DNA of 64,000 nt from Sordaria brevicollis. Taxonomy: Eukaryota > Ascomycota > Sordariomycetes > Sordariales > Sordariaceae. The number at the start of each line of letters is the position of its first letter. Within the stretch, counting starts at the first letter, position 1. The translations under genes were made by a program, and so were the position numbers. Of the stretch, positions 32,501-44,244 are shown one piece after another. A model generated the notes under the pieces. That model did no database searches, was not told where the DNA came from, and worked only from the letters and a program-made list of their open reading frames with translations. The stretch lies in the NCBI GenBank assembly GCA_033439795.1, contig JAUTDP010000013.1, positions 248,001-312,000 of the forward strand. Direction: 5' to 3'.

Positions 32501-34300
32501 AAATTTTATCGTATTTTAAAAATAGATTTAATAAAGAAAGAATTTCGTACCCAATAAAATCTTTATTAAAAGGTTCGTACCCTAAGGGTATATTAATATT
32601 ACGGATAATTATTTTATTAATCTTCTAAGCGTTATTAATCAATTAAAGTTTTCTATCCTTCTTCTAAATAAGAAACCAATTATTCCGATAAAAAATATAA
32701 TTTTCTTCTAGAATTCCGCGCTAAATACGTTCTTTAAATAAATCACAAACTTTTTTATATAAAGCCTATAGAATAGGAATTACTTTCGTTTACCAAGCTA
32801 AATAAGTAATTATTTTAATCTTCTATTTTTCTACCACATCTTTATAAATAAGACCATATTTAAAAAATTCCCAAGTAAGGGCCTTTTTGCGATTAAAGAG
32901 TATATAAGTGAAAAATTCGATTTTAACTTCGTTGAATAATTCGTTCTTCTCCAAAATCTACTAAAATCTTTTAAGCGTCAATCGGGAACCTTTAATTAAT
33001 TCCGTAAATCGTAGAACAATATATTCATCCTATTTAGACGGAAAATTATCTAATTATTTTTGGATTTTATACCGGACTTCTTCGAATTTCTATTTTTTCT
33101 AATTAGAATTACTACCGGGTTTAAAATTATCCGAAAATATATTATTAATTAATTTCATTTTTTAAACGATTCTTTTATATAAAGTATTAATTTAGATAAA
33201 CGGAGAAGAATTTCGTAACGACGCGGAAGAAGATAAATTAGCGAAGGACGGAACATCCTTTATTTTTTTAAATTTCGGGACCTTCTTCCCTTAGTCCTTA
33301 ACGTTTTTAATTATTAATTTTCGTAATTCCCGAAAAAAGTTTCTACGGATCTTTTTCTTTATTTAATCTTATATTACTCTACCTTTTAATTATTATTTTA
33401 CTAGTAATTAATTCTCCGGAGGATTATTTATATTCTTCTTTTAATATTTTAAATTAATTTTTCTAACTAATTGAAAGTAATTAGATAATACCTCTTCGTT
33501 ATACCTTTTATTATATAATAAAACGATAATAGTATCCGTAGTTTCCTCTCCCAAAGAAAGGTAATTCTCATTATTTTTATTAATTTTAATACCTTTCACA
33601 AATCTTTTATTATTTTCCTCTAAATTTATTTTAATAAATTTATAAGGCGATTTATTCGTTAGAGTAAATTCCTAAGCATTATTTACAATAATAAGGCAAA
33701 TAATTACGGTAAAGGAATTAAACCCGCTACCCGAAGGCGTCCATTTACTCCTTAATAGCAAAGAGAATATTAATTCTTATTCTTCCTATAATAAAGTAAA
33801 TACGAGCAATTCCGACGTTAATATAATCCATCATAACGCTAGCATTTTTAATAAATAGAAGACTAAATAGGATTTCGTAACGAAGGAATTAATTCCGAAT
33901 AATTATAAAATATACCTTCCGACCTTTATCGAATAAGAAAATATCCTCTACTATCTCACCTTCAAATTACACCTTTCCGCCATTAAAATTAATATTAATA
34001 ATCGCATAATTTATATTATTAAAATTAAATTTATCGACTAAATTAGTAAATATAGTATTAATTTCCGTACCGCTATCCAAAAGAGCCGTAACCTTTTCGC
34101 TACCTTTAAATTTAATATTAATTATTAACGTAAAAAGGTTTTATATACGTATAACCTCCTTATTAAATAATAACTTTTCGCTATAAAATATAATTTAAAA
34201 ATCCTCCTTATAAATTCGAATTAATTCGTTTTTAAATACCGTCTTAGGATTTACAATTTAATAATAGGATTAATATATTTACGCGGCGAGGATGTCGCTA
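29600..34300 (-). pseudogene. gypsy pol relic (protease, RT, RNase H, integrase)
   Basis: Minus-strand translation shows the RT-to-RNase H region near 32.0-32.3 kb (YICSPKGRF near 32123-32152, then a KVKVKKICEWIYY linker), typical of fungal gypsy RTs. The integrase lies at about 30.4-31.2 kb, with PVDFRRLI near 30905-30940, a GYPFNILI..FEF segment, and YPSWRLIE near 30431-30450. Sequence near 33.9-34.2 kb sits where the aspartic protease should be but is too decayed to prove. The frame is broken throughout by TAA/TAG; nothing here can be translated as a whole. Confidence 0.8.
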
Positions 34301-35599
34301 AACCTCTTTTTCTAATCTTTATATAATAGCTCCTTAAATACTATAATAATAGTATTAATTTATAGATTGTACAAACGGAATTAATTAACTTTTAAACTAT
34401 TATCCTTAATAGCATTACCATCGTATATTAATTAAAGGGCTTCCTTAAAGGCCTTTTAATAGTATTTAAAATTAATTAATTCTTTAAATAATTAACCGGA
34501 TTCGGGAATAACCGTAACTATATCTTCGAAAGTAATTTACAATTTAATACTTATAATCTTACTAATAATCGGGCAATTTTCCTTAATTTAAATAATTCTA
34601 TAATTTATATAATCCTCAAAGCTATTAAAATCCTCAAATTTAAAAACGGATTTATTAATTAAAAGTTTCTAAATTTTAATTAGAAATTCGTCTATAGGTT
34701 TTAACGACTTAACGGCGGTAATAAAAGTTAATTCTAATTAAAGAGCCGGCTTAAATACGGTTTTAATTACCGCTATTCGTACGTTTTTTTAATCCGTTAT
34801 ATCTTCTATACGAAGGTTAAAATCTAGCCTTTTTACGGGTAGCAATTGTAACCTCTCCCTTCGATTTATATTAAAAAGGGGTTTATAAAAAATTATTAAT
34901 CTTCCCCGCGTTTAAGTAAGCGTAATAATAATTTCCCTCTTTATAATTTACTTTAGGATTTAAAATATTAAGAAAAACTTCTAAATAAAAGGCGGAAGAA
35001 ACGTTAAATATAAACCAATTAAGCTATAATTAATTTAAAAAAATAATTTATTAATTAAGATTATATTATTCTAAGGATTAACTCGGCGACGATTTTAAAC
35101 CTTTCGCTACTTTTACTAATATTCTAACTCTAAGAAATTAAAATTAAGGGTGAACCTATTAGGATAAACTTCGGTTTCCTATTCCCGGAATTTATTATAT
35201 TTAAAGTATTCGTTATAGTAAATTATACGGGATTTAAATATATCTCTAAAGCGGTTTATACGAAAAATAATAGAGATTATATCGCTCGGAATATACTATA
35301 CCAATTTAATATTACTTCCCAAATAGAATTATTACCTACGGCCTTATTCCTTATTAATTTTAACCTAATAAATCTATCCCTTATCTATATAATAATCCTT
35401 ATCCTTATATTAATATTAAATATAATTAAATTATTTATACTAATAGCAAATTATATTTTCCGTTAATTAAATTTATTTAATCGACTATACTATTATAATA
35501 TTAACCTAAGGAGTATAATTACTCCTAAGGAAATTTCGGAAATAATTTTTAAGATTTTTAATTTACTAATTCGCTACTTTAGTATAAATAATTTATATA

Positions 35600-36510
35600 T
35601 TTTAAAAGCTCTTAATTAGAGCGTTTATAATAACGGGTTCTTTAATAATTTCCTATTTAATAATCGTAATCTTCTTCTTATCAAAATCCTTCTTACTATT
35701 AAAAGTCTTGGTCTTAATAGTAATAATCTTCTCTATTACTTTATTATCTTTATTACTATCGCTATCGCTAAAGGAATTAAAAGAGCTATTAAAATTAGAA
35801 TCGGAATCGCTATCTTCCCTTCGATAATAAGTAGTAATCTAATTAGAAAGCTTCGTAGAAAAATTAATCCACGTTATTTTAAAGAGCTTATCTTTATCCT
35901 TACCGAAATAAATAATAAAATCAATACAATAGCGGTGAGGCAATTTCTTATAAAAGCGTTTAATTACTAACCTTTCAATAACTTCCTAATTAATCTACTT
36001 TTACCGAACTAGCAATTAATAATATTTAAGAATAGTATTATTAATAACTTTCTTATTATTCTCGATATATTTATAATAAAAGTCCTAGAATTTATTTATA
36101 TTGGAATCTATTTACTCCGGGTCGTAAATATAATAAATAGTACGGAATTCATTATAGAACCTTACCCACGTAACGGGCTCGTTCTCTTTCTTAATAGAGC
36201 GGATAATACCTTTAATAATATCTCGGGATTAGAATTTACACTATCGGCACTATATATTAATCTTTTCTTCGTTATTATACTATTTAACGAAATTCGTTCT
36301 ATCCTCGAAATTTAAGAAGAATTTAATAATATTCTTATCTCTAAACTTCTTCTTAGGATTAAAATCCTTCGAAGAATATATAAGGAATATTATAATCGTT
36401 TAATTCAAAGTAGGGTTAAAGTTCTATTATTAATCCTAATTATTACTATCCTTATTCTCGGGATGAATTTAATAATTAAAAGCTTGACTAAAATTCATTA
36501 TATTTAAGGG
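35600..36510 (-). pseudogene. gypsy gag relic
   Basis: Minus-strand translation gives a gag-like segment between about 36.25 and 35.9 kb, including ENEPVTWVRFYNEFR and KKLPHRYCIDFIIYFGKD, broken by TAA/TAG stops. A likely start, MNFSQAFNY, lies near 36500. No zinc knuckle could be recognised with confidence. Confidence 0.7.
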
Positions 36511-37488
36511 GGAAGAGGGTAAAAAACGTATAGGAAGTATAGGGGGAAATAAATAAAGAAGCGAAAAAATAAATATAGAAAAGGGATTAATAAATATAAT
36601 AAGTAAATTAATTATTAATTAAAAATTATTATAAGTAGAAATTATTAATTTTAATACTAATATCAATAAGTATTTTATTAGCTTATCGTTAATAAGGAAT
36701 ATAAAATAGCAAAAAGTATTCGAGAGGAACCTCTTATTAAATAAACGCTAATATAAAGTACCGTTATATCTTTATACGAAATTTAGCCCTTTATTAATAA
36801 AGGATAAATTATACCTCAATTAATATCGGATAATATAATATATATTAAATTCAATTGAGTAAATTACTATATATTAAAGTAAGGGGGTTAAAGGTCGTTA
36901 AATAAATATACTATATCCTAAAAATTCCGACAACGCGTATTAAAATAAGGTTCTTAGAACTATTAAATAAATATTTTATATATTCGAAACCCCAGCGCCA
37001 GTTACTATTCGTTTATATATACCCTACTATCGAATTTACACAAAATACTAATTTAATATTAAAATCGGGGCGAGGCTTTTAATCTAATAATATTTATTTC
37101 AATTATCGGCTTCAGAGCCGGGAATTTATTATTAAATCTTCGGCTAATCGGTTATCGTTCGCTTAGTATTAAAAGTTATAAATCTTTTAAATTTATAATC
37201 TATTCCTAATCTAATTTCTAAAAACGCTTCTATAGTACATAATAGTTAGCATTAAAAAGGCTATAATTACATTTACACTTATCCTATATACTACTTTATC
37301 TCTGTAGCGAATCCCGTAATATACTTAAGATAGTATATTTCTAATTCTATTTTAATATCTATTCTCTATTATTCTTTTCTCACAACCGTCGGATTACTAA
37401 AATTCCTAATCTTATCGTTTCAAGGTATTGAATCCGCTTTAACCAATTTAGCTAGAAATTTGAAACTCAATCTCGTCCTTATTACTAT

Positions 37489-38113
37489 TTAAAATAGGGA
37501 AGAAAAACAACCCCAAACAACCACTACTATTATAATAACTAAGAAAGGAGCCATATCAAAAACTTCTAATAAGATTAAAAGAATAAAGAGGGGAATAGAT
37601 TTATAAGGGAAAAAGGAGTAATCTAACAATAGGAATATCTTTTTCGATTTAATTATATTTTTTCTTTTACCCATTATAGAGGCAAGGTTAGGAAGTCTCA
37701 AAGATTTAATTAAGGAGCTAATTTTCACCAAATTGAAGAAGATTTTTATCTCAAAGATTGAATAAAATCTAATTATTATTCTAATAAAAGTTGCCTAACC
37801 TTCCTTCTTTTCTTTCTAACTACCCTTCTCTCCTTTTATTCCTTTAGAGCTTTCCTTCTTTCCATATAAAAATCCGAAATTCATTCTACAGCCTTCTTTC
37901 TTAATCTACTCAATATACTACTATTATGCTTCCTTCAAATCAGCTTATTATGATGCATCCTTGTCCTGTACCTCTTCTCTCAGATCATGACCAGGGAAAA
38001 TCCCTGGAAGAATTCCTCCAGAATGAAAAACTACGAAAAATTTTCGAAAAAATTCGGAAAAAATCTGCTGTCTAGCCGTGTACCCTTATACCTATTTATC
38101 CGCCCCATCTCAA
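37489..38113 (-). repeat. 5' LTR of the gypsy element
   Basis: Partner of 24599-25223. Its outer end abuts the interrupted LINE endonuclease sequence at 38114. Confidence 0.88.
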
Positions 38114-39480
38114 TATAAGGGCAGGGCTTCATTCCCTAATAAGTAGAATACCGTATATATTAAATAAATTATAATATTTTCCAGGTCCGTAAATTTACGC
38201 TCTTAAATATTAATTAAAGTAGGCCTATTATTTAAAAAATCCTTACGTTAGCGAAAAATACTATTTAAATCCTTCGGGGACTTTATTTTATTAATTTTCT
38301 TATAATAAAAAATCGTCTTAATTTCTTAATAAACTTTTTAATATATTATATAACTCTCTTTTTTTATTTCTACGAATAATTTATTCTATTATAATATATT
38401 TTTAAATTTCCTTTTAAAGGTATAAGAATATTCCTTTACCGTACTTTCGAAAATATTAGATAAAAATTAAACGAATTCGTCGAATTCCTCGGCCATCTAT
38501 AGGATAAAAAGAACCTTAAGGAGGTATTGGATTAAAAATATAATAATTTCTTCGAAATTTTCGGAAAGGAGGAAATATTTCTTTATTAAAAGTAAGGCCC
38601 GTTTTATAAGGATAATAATAACGAATTTATAATAATCCGAAATTTAAAAACCTACCCTTATATATAAATTATCAACGCCGAAAGTAAAATCGATTATAAA
38701 TTAACCATTAACGTACTTATATATTAAAATACCGGGGGTATTAAAAAAATTAAATCTAAAAATAATTATTAATTCTTTAAATTCTATACCGCAGTAAGTA
38801 ATACGGAATTAGGGGTCTTATATTATATAATAGGCATTAAAATCCCTTATAATTAAAGAATATAGAATTAATACTTTTAAAAAATATTCCCTAATAACAG
38901 CGGTTTAACGATCTTAAGAATATTAATATACGTAAATAATATTAATACTATTAACAACTATAATCGTAATATATATTTTAAATTAGGAAATTATAACGAA
39001 ATTATATATTTTCGTAACGTAAATTACTATTCTCGTATTTTAATCGTCTAAATTAATAATATAATAATTAAAATACTTATAAAACCTTCCTTAAATTATA
39101 AAAGGTTCTTATATATAAATTATTAAAATCCAATTTATAATTACTTATTCGAAGAAACTATTAATATTCGCTAAGGATTTTTAAATATTAACGGATACGA
39201 CCTTTAATTCCTTACTTATAAAATAAAAGATTCAGGGCGTAATTATACAACTTCAATAACGCTTTCTACGGAATTAATTAATATAATAGAAGGCTAAAAT
39301 TAAAGGGTCTAAAGTTTAATTTCGGCGATAGGAATAATAAGAATAATAATAAGGAAATAACTACAGGGGAAATTTAATTAAATTTCGGAAAGGGGTTTAT
39401 TAATACCGCAATTAATTAATAAAACTTTAATATATAAAGCGGGGCGGGAAAAGGTAAAGGTTATTTAATTCTTAACTATA
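38114..39480 (-). pseudogene. LINE ORF2 endonuclease relic (5' part of the split LINE)
   Basis: Minus-strand translation shows an apurinic-type endonuclease relic. RDFNAYYII at about 38820-38848 matches the GDFNA-H motif. It is followed by DPQFRITYCG, FNFFNTPGI, and a late FTFGVDNLY..SDYYK segment matching the S-D-H end of the domain. Reading continues to the LTR edge at 38114 and resumes at 24598 with the reverse transcriptase. Confidence 0.78.
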
Positions 39481-41130
39481 ATTTCCAAAATATTTTCGAC
39501 CTTAAAATAATATTTTTTATCTTCAATCCAAATTTCCTTTTTTATTTAAATTTCTTTAATAAAGGGCGGAATAAAAATAAAGGGCCTAAAGGGGGAAGGG
39601 GATTAAAGTATCGGAATTGGGGTAAAATATTAAAATAGTAAAGAATCTTCAAGGGTAATATTATTATTTTTATCCAATTCGTTTAAAAAATTAGTAATAA
39701 CGTTATCGGAAGTATTATTAATATTAATAAATTTTTTAAAAATACGTACCGTAATTTTATAAATAACTTTACCGGCCTTACGGACGCTACTATATTATTC
39801 GGAAGAGGGTTTAATTATTTAACCGTCCTTAATTTTAAAAAAGATAAAATATTCTTCGTATTTAAACTTTATTAAATTTAAATAATTAAGGTACTAAAGA
39901 ATTAATTTACAAATTTTATAATATAAAGTAATAAAAATATTATAATCTTTATAAATTATAATAAAAAAATATTTAACCGTATTATAAGGGCTAAAATATT
40001 TATTATATATATTAATATATAAGTTGTATTCTATAAACCGGGCGGGTTCGGAGCCGAAAATATAAAACGGTTAAATTTTTTTAAAGAAGATTACAATATA
40101 ATTTCTAACCGTTTTTACTTTAATAATTTTAAATATTTATTAAATAGTAGCCTAAATCTCTTAAATAATAAAAGGCTCGGTATTATAAACGCTATTATAT
40201 ACGAAGAATTTCTAAAGTACATTAACGAAATAATAAAATACCGTTTCGATTTCGATATCGATATAATATTATAAGATATTCTTATTAAATTCGATTAATA
40301 AGCGGCGGTATTCGGGTTTAGTAATTTCGATATAAAAGTTTAATTATATTAAATAAACCTTTTTAACGTATTGGCGGGGAAATTTAATTTCCTTAATAAT
40401 ATAAAAAATAATACCTTCTAATATCGTTTTATAAAAGGCTATATCGTTAATAAATTTAAAGAAAATCCTATAATTCTCTTTATAAATATTAATAATAAAA
40501 AGCTTAAATTTAAATAATAATTAATATTTAATAACGGAGGGGGTAAGGCCGGTTATATTAATTTTTATATTCTTCTTTAATTTAACTTCGCGCTAAATGG
40601 GTATAAGGGTAGAAATAACCTATTAAAAAGTTTAATTAACCTATTAATTAAAATAGGTATCTTTATTAATTAATTAAACGGGGTTCGCTATATACGTAAT
40701 AAAAATCTATAGCGTTAAAACCGAAGGGGAAGAAAAGGGAATTATCGAAAATAACGAAAAAAAAATATAAACGCCGTTTTTACTTTTTATATAGAAGTAA
40801 AAGCGGAAAAAAAAATAAAATTACTTTTTTAAAAGGGTAATTATACGTTTTTAAATAATAGATTCGAAAGTATTATTAATTTTAGTAATAATTTTAATAA
40901 ACTTTTCGGCGACTATAAATCGCGCTTGGAGGCTTTCGATAAATTCTTCGTTTATTTTGCGTAGCGTAATTACGATATCGTCCTTAAATAGAGTTATTAT
41001 ACCCGTTATAAAATTACGAGTAGCCTCGAAGCCCGCTTCGAGGTGGATGAAAGTCGTAATAATAGTCGTAATATTGAGGCGACGGATTAGAATACCCAAT
41101 TCTAATTAGTTTACTCTCGAATACTCTCTC
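39481..41130 (-). pseudogene. LINE ORF1 (gag-like) relic and 5' end
   Basis: The first 82 codons are still open (ATG at 41099, MGILIRRLNI...), giving a helical, Lys/Glu-rich N-terminus. Beyond 40850 the frame is broken but still protein-like, with FPRQYVKKVYLI and TVRNYIVIFFKKI followed by FYIFGSEPARFI near 40020-40090. ORF1 proteins of Tad-type LINEs bind RNA; this placement upstream of the endonuclease fits. The 5' boundary near 41130 is where base composition returns to normal. Confidence 0.72.
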
Positions 41131-42152
41131 CTAATTGGCCGGAGCCAGTCCTGAAAAAAATAATTCGGGGGAAGGTGTGCATTCTCGATGATACTGTCAC
41201 GGAAAGCAGCAGGTTGAACTTTCCTCCTTCAACAACCGTAGGTACCTCTATATATCCGTCATGCAGTCCATCCAACCATTGCGAATTTTCCTGTCCATCA
41301 CTTGTCACACAACCCAAACCTCTTGCCCACGCTATCGAACCATACCATAGTCTAGAGCTCTGCAACGGGCCCTTGCAGGATGCCCTGCTTGCCAGGACCT
41401 TCGCCGAGTCAGGCAAGAGCCATGGTAGGGGCATCCGAATGCAGCTGCAATGACGGCAGAGCGCGACGATCACATTGTCAGCTCTTGTTCATTCTTTCCT
41501 TCGTTCAAGTTGAGTAGGGTAAAGACAATGAAGACCGATGCTTTCCTCCCGCTCGGTCCTGACCTCCTCCCCCTTCCCCCCCCCCCCAACTCCTGTCATT
41601 CCCGGTCGACTCGTCCAGTTCATTTCGTGGCTGGCTGCCCTGCGTCGAGGTGAATTGGGTACCCGAGACATGCCGTTCAGCATTTTGCCAGGATTGCAAC
41701 GTAACGCGCCCACGATCCTTCCTTTCTTACTAGACGTATGCAATCGACCACCGCACCAAATTGCGACCCTTAAAACACCAAGTTCAACCAGCCTCAACAA
41801 CTCAACAGAATATCAAGATATTTTCCCAGACACCCGGATAAGATATCCGACTTTCATGCTTGCCGTACCACAAACAGTTACCGCTGGTTGTACCCCGCTC
41901 TCACTTGTCCACTCATCTGGACTCTGAATTGGTGGCGTAACATTGCCCCAGACTCGGGAGCTTCCAAAGTGAGACAAGACCAATCAATATGTAGCACTGG
42001 CCCAGGTCTAGCTTATTGATCTGCATCTGGAACAGCGCTTTACCGTCACTGTTCGCGACGTGCGGGATGATATAAGTGAAAGCTTGTTCCAACTTGGCTC
42101 TCTTGGCCATTTCCACCTTCTTACACGACGGCGGATCTTGAGATTTCGAACC
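41131..42152. other. intergenic between the LINE and the MFS gene
   Basis: Normal composition. A C-run lies near 41577-41587. Several overlapping short frames on both strands look like chance. It holds the promoter of the transporter. Confidence 0.5.
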
Positions 42153-44105
42153 ATGGCCTCCAACAATGGCGACAATGTGGCAGAGAGGCCCTCCATCGAA
42201 AAGGTGGAGAGGACTAACTCTGACACCGAACACCATCGGATCATGACGAGAAGGATATTATGGAAGATGGACACGAGGTAGGCATGCTTGAGTATTCTGA
42301 CGAAATGGAGTTCTCTAACCCATAATAACAAACACAGAATCTTGCCTGTTCTCGCCCTCCTCTTTCTCTGTTCCTTCCTCGATCGAACCAACGTTGGCAA
42401 CGCCAAGATCATCGGTCTTGAAAAGGATCTCAACATTTCCAACGCCCAATATAATCAGGGTCTGGCTGTCTTCTATGCCACTTACATTGCCAGGTTGGCC
42501 AAGTTGCCTGAGAACAGTCTTGTGGTGATCCGTGACTGACATCCATCCCTACCAGTGAACTACCCTCTAACCTAGTCCTCAAAAAGATCACGCCCAAAAT
42601 CTGGTTACCCCTACTTACCATTGTCTGGGGAATCATCACCATGTGTTTGGGATTCGTAAAGAACTTTGGAAGCTTCTTTGGAGTGCGGGCTCTGCTAGGC
42701 ATTGCCGAGGGCGGCCTTCTTCCAGGCATGGTTCTTTACCTTTCCGGTCTATACACTCGCCAGGAGATGGCGCTACGAATCGGCATCTTCTACACCGCTG
42801 CCTCTTTGTCTGGTGCATTCGGCGGTCTCCTTGCGCGAGGCCTATCTGCTATAGGCCCGCGTGGTGGATTAGAGGGTTGGAGGTGGATCTTCATCATTGA
42901 AGGGTTGCTTGTGAGTTGGAGTCCGAAACCAGTCTTTGCGGTAAACCGGAGACTAACACATGCACGTTTCTAGACCGTCGTCGCAGGGTTGGTGGCATAC
43001 CTCTTGCTTCCAACAAGTATTGACACTGCCCCTTATTTAACCGAGGAGGAGAAGGAATACGCTGCAAGAAGGCTTCAAGGAGACACCGGAGCCGGTCCGG
43101 CAGATAGGTTCAAGTAAGACAGGGATAGAGACCATGGATGGAGAACTTGGACTAACACGCGTTGTCTCTCAGCACCATTCTTGAACGCGAGGAAAAGTTC
43201 AGGTGGTCCGAAGTTCGCCGTGGCGTCTTCAACCTCCAAGTTTGGTTGACAGCTACTGCCTACTTCGCCATCCTGTCTGGTCTCTACAGCTTTGGCCTCT
43301 TTGTGGGTTGCCTATGCGCTGACAACCTGCGAAGAACACGATCACTGACTAGCTACAGCTGCCTACCATCATCAATGATCTGAAAATCACATCCAACCCC
43401 AACCAGACCCAGCTTTGGTCGGTTATTCCTTACGCTGTTGCTACGCCGGTCACAGGTTTGTGCTAGCCATGCTCAGCTTTCGGTCTCAGTTCTTGTCCAA
43501 CTGACAGCCAACACACACGCAGTTCTTATTGCCTTTCTGTCTGATCGTCTTAAGCTCAGGGGTATCATGATGCTCTTCACTCTGCCAATTGCCATCATTG
43601 GCTACGCCGTCATCGCCAATGTCGCATCTGCCCAAGTACGGTTTGCGATGACCTGCTTGATGGCTATAGGAATGTACTCGAGCGTGCCCTGTGTTCTCGT
43701 ATGGAACTCCAACAATTCGGCTGGCCACTACAAGCGTGCAACTACTTCAGCGTTGCAACTGGCTATTGCCAATGCCGGCGGTTTCGTGGCTAGTAAGTGA
43801 CTGTACATCTCTGGTTTGAGTTTGTGCATTCGTTGACGTCGACTTTAGCTTTTGTCTACCCTTCAAAAGATAGACCGTTGTATCACAAGGGGCACACAAT
43901 CCTCCTTGGTCTCCTCGTGTATGCTTGGTTTGCGTAAGTTACGGTCATGTTCCGATATGGAAGGGTATACTTGCTAACGTTCAACAGGATCCTTGCCAAT
44001 GTGCTTTGGTGTAACAAGATCAACAAGGACAAAGCCGCTGGGAAGTACGAGAGATTCGAAGGCTCTGGGGATGACAGAGATCCGGCTTTCAAGATGATCT
44101 TGTAA
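42153..44105 (+). CDS. MFS transporter, anion:cation symporter (ACS/Dal5-like) family (491 aa)
   Basis: Nine exons: 42153-42277, 42338-42493, 42556-42910, 42974-43113, 43173-43302, 43359-43455, 43523-43792, 43849-43933 and 43988-44105 (492 codons). The protein is a plasma-membrane multi-helix carrier. SFLDRTNVGNAKI after the first helix, RALLGIAEGGLLPGMVLYLSG and the RWIFIIEG segment are typical of the Dal5/Tna1-type family, which imports organic acids, vitamins, allantoate and similar anions. A central cytosolic loop (EEEKEYAARRLQGD) separates the two six-helix halves. A charged C-terminal tail follows. The amidase starts 139 bp downstream on the same strand, suggesting joint use of an amide-containing nutrient (inference). 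The substrate cannot be read from sequence. Confidence 0.92.
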
Positions 44106-44244
44106 AGCTCTTCGTTGCATTTATGAAGGTCAGAGATGTAAGCAATCTGTGTGTTCTTCTTGGACTTGTTACTTGTAGCAATAATATCATGACAGTTATT
44201 TTCATGTCCATTGGACCGTTACTACACTGTGTCCCTGGCCCAAC

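Larger units (their letters stand above)
24599..38113 (-). mobile_element. Ty3/gypsy LTR retrotransposon, about 13.5 kb, RIP-mutated
   Basis: Bounded by two 625-bp direct repeats (24599-25223 and 37489-38113) that align without net length change and carry TTGAAAT...ATTTCAA inverted ends (clearest in the left copy). The flanks share TATA (24595-24598, 38114-38117), compatible with a 4-bp target duplication but weak in such AT-rich DNA. The purine tract AAAGGGAAG on the minus strand (25225-25233) abuts the left LTR, making it the 3' LTR, so the element reads leftward. Gag, RT and integrase relics lie on the minus strand in gypsy order. At 13.5 kb it is well above the 5-8 kb common for gypsy elements. 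About 4 kb (25.5-29.3 kb) between pol and the 3' LTR looks coding on the plus strand. It is inserted into the LINE. Confidence 0.85.

Noticed and set aside
22330..41130. Possible centromere or CRISPR-like array in the AT-rich block
   Set aside because: The block is explained by two nested, RIP-mutated retrotransposons. There are no regularly spaced repeats and it is far too short for a Neurospora-type centromere.
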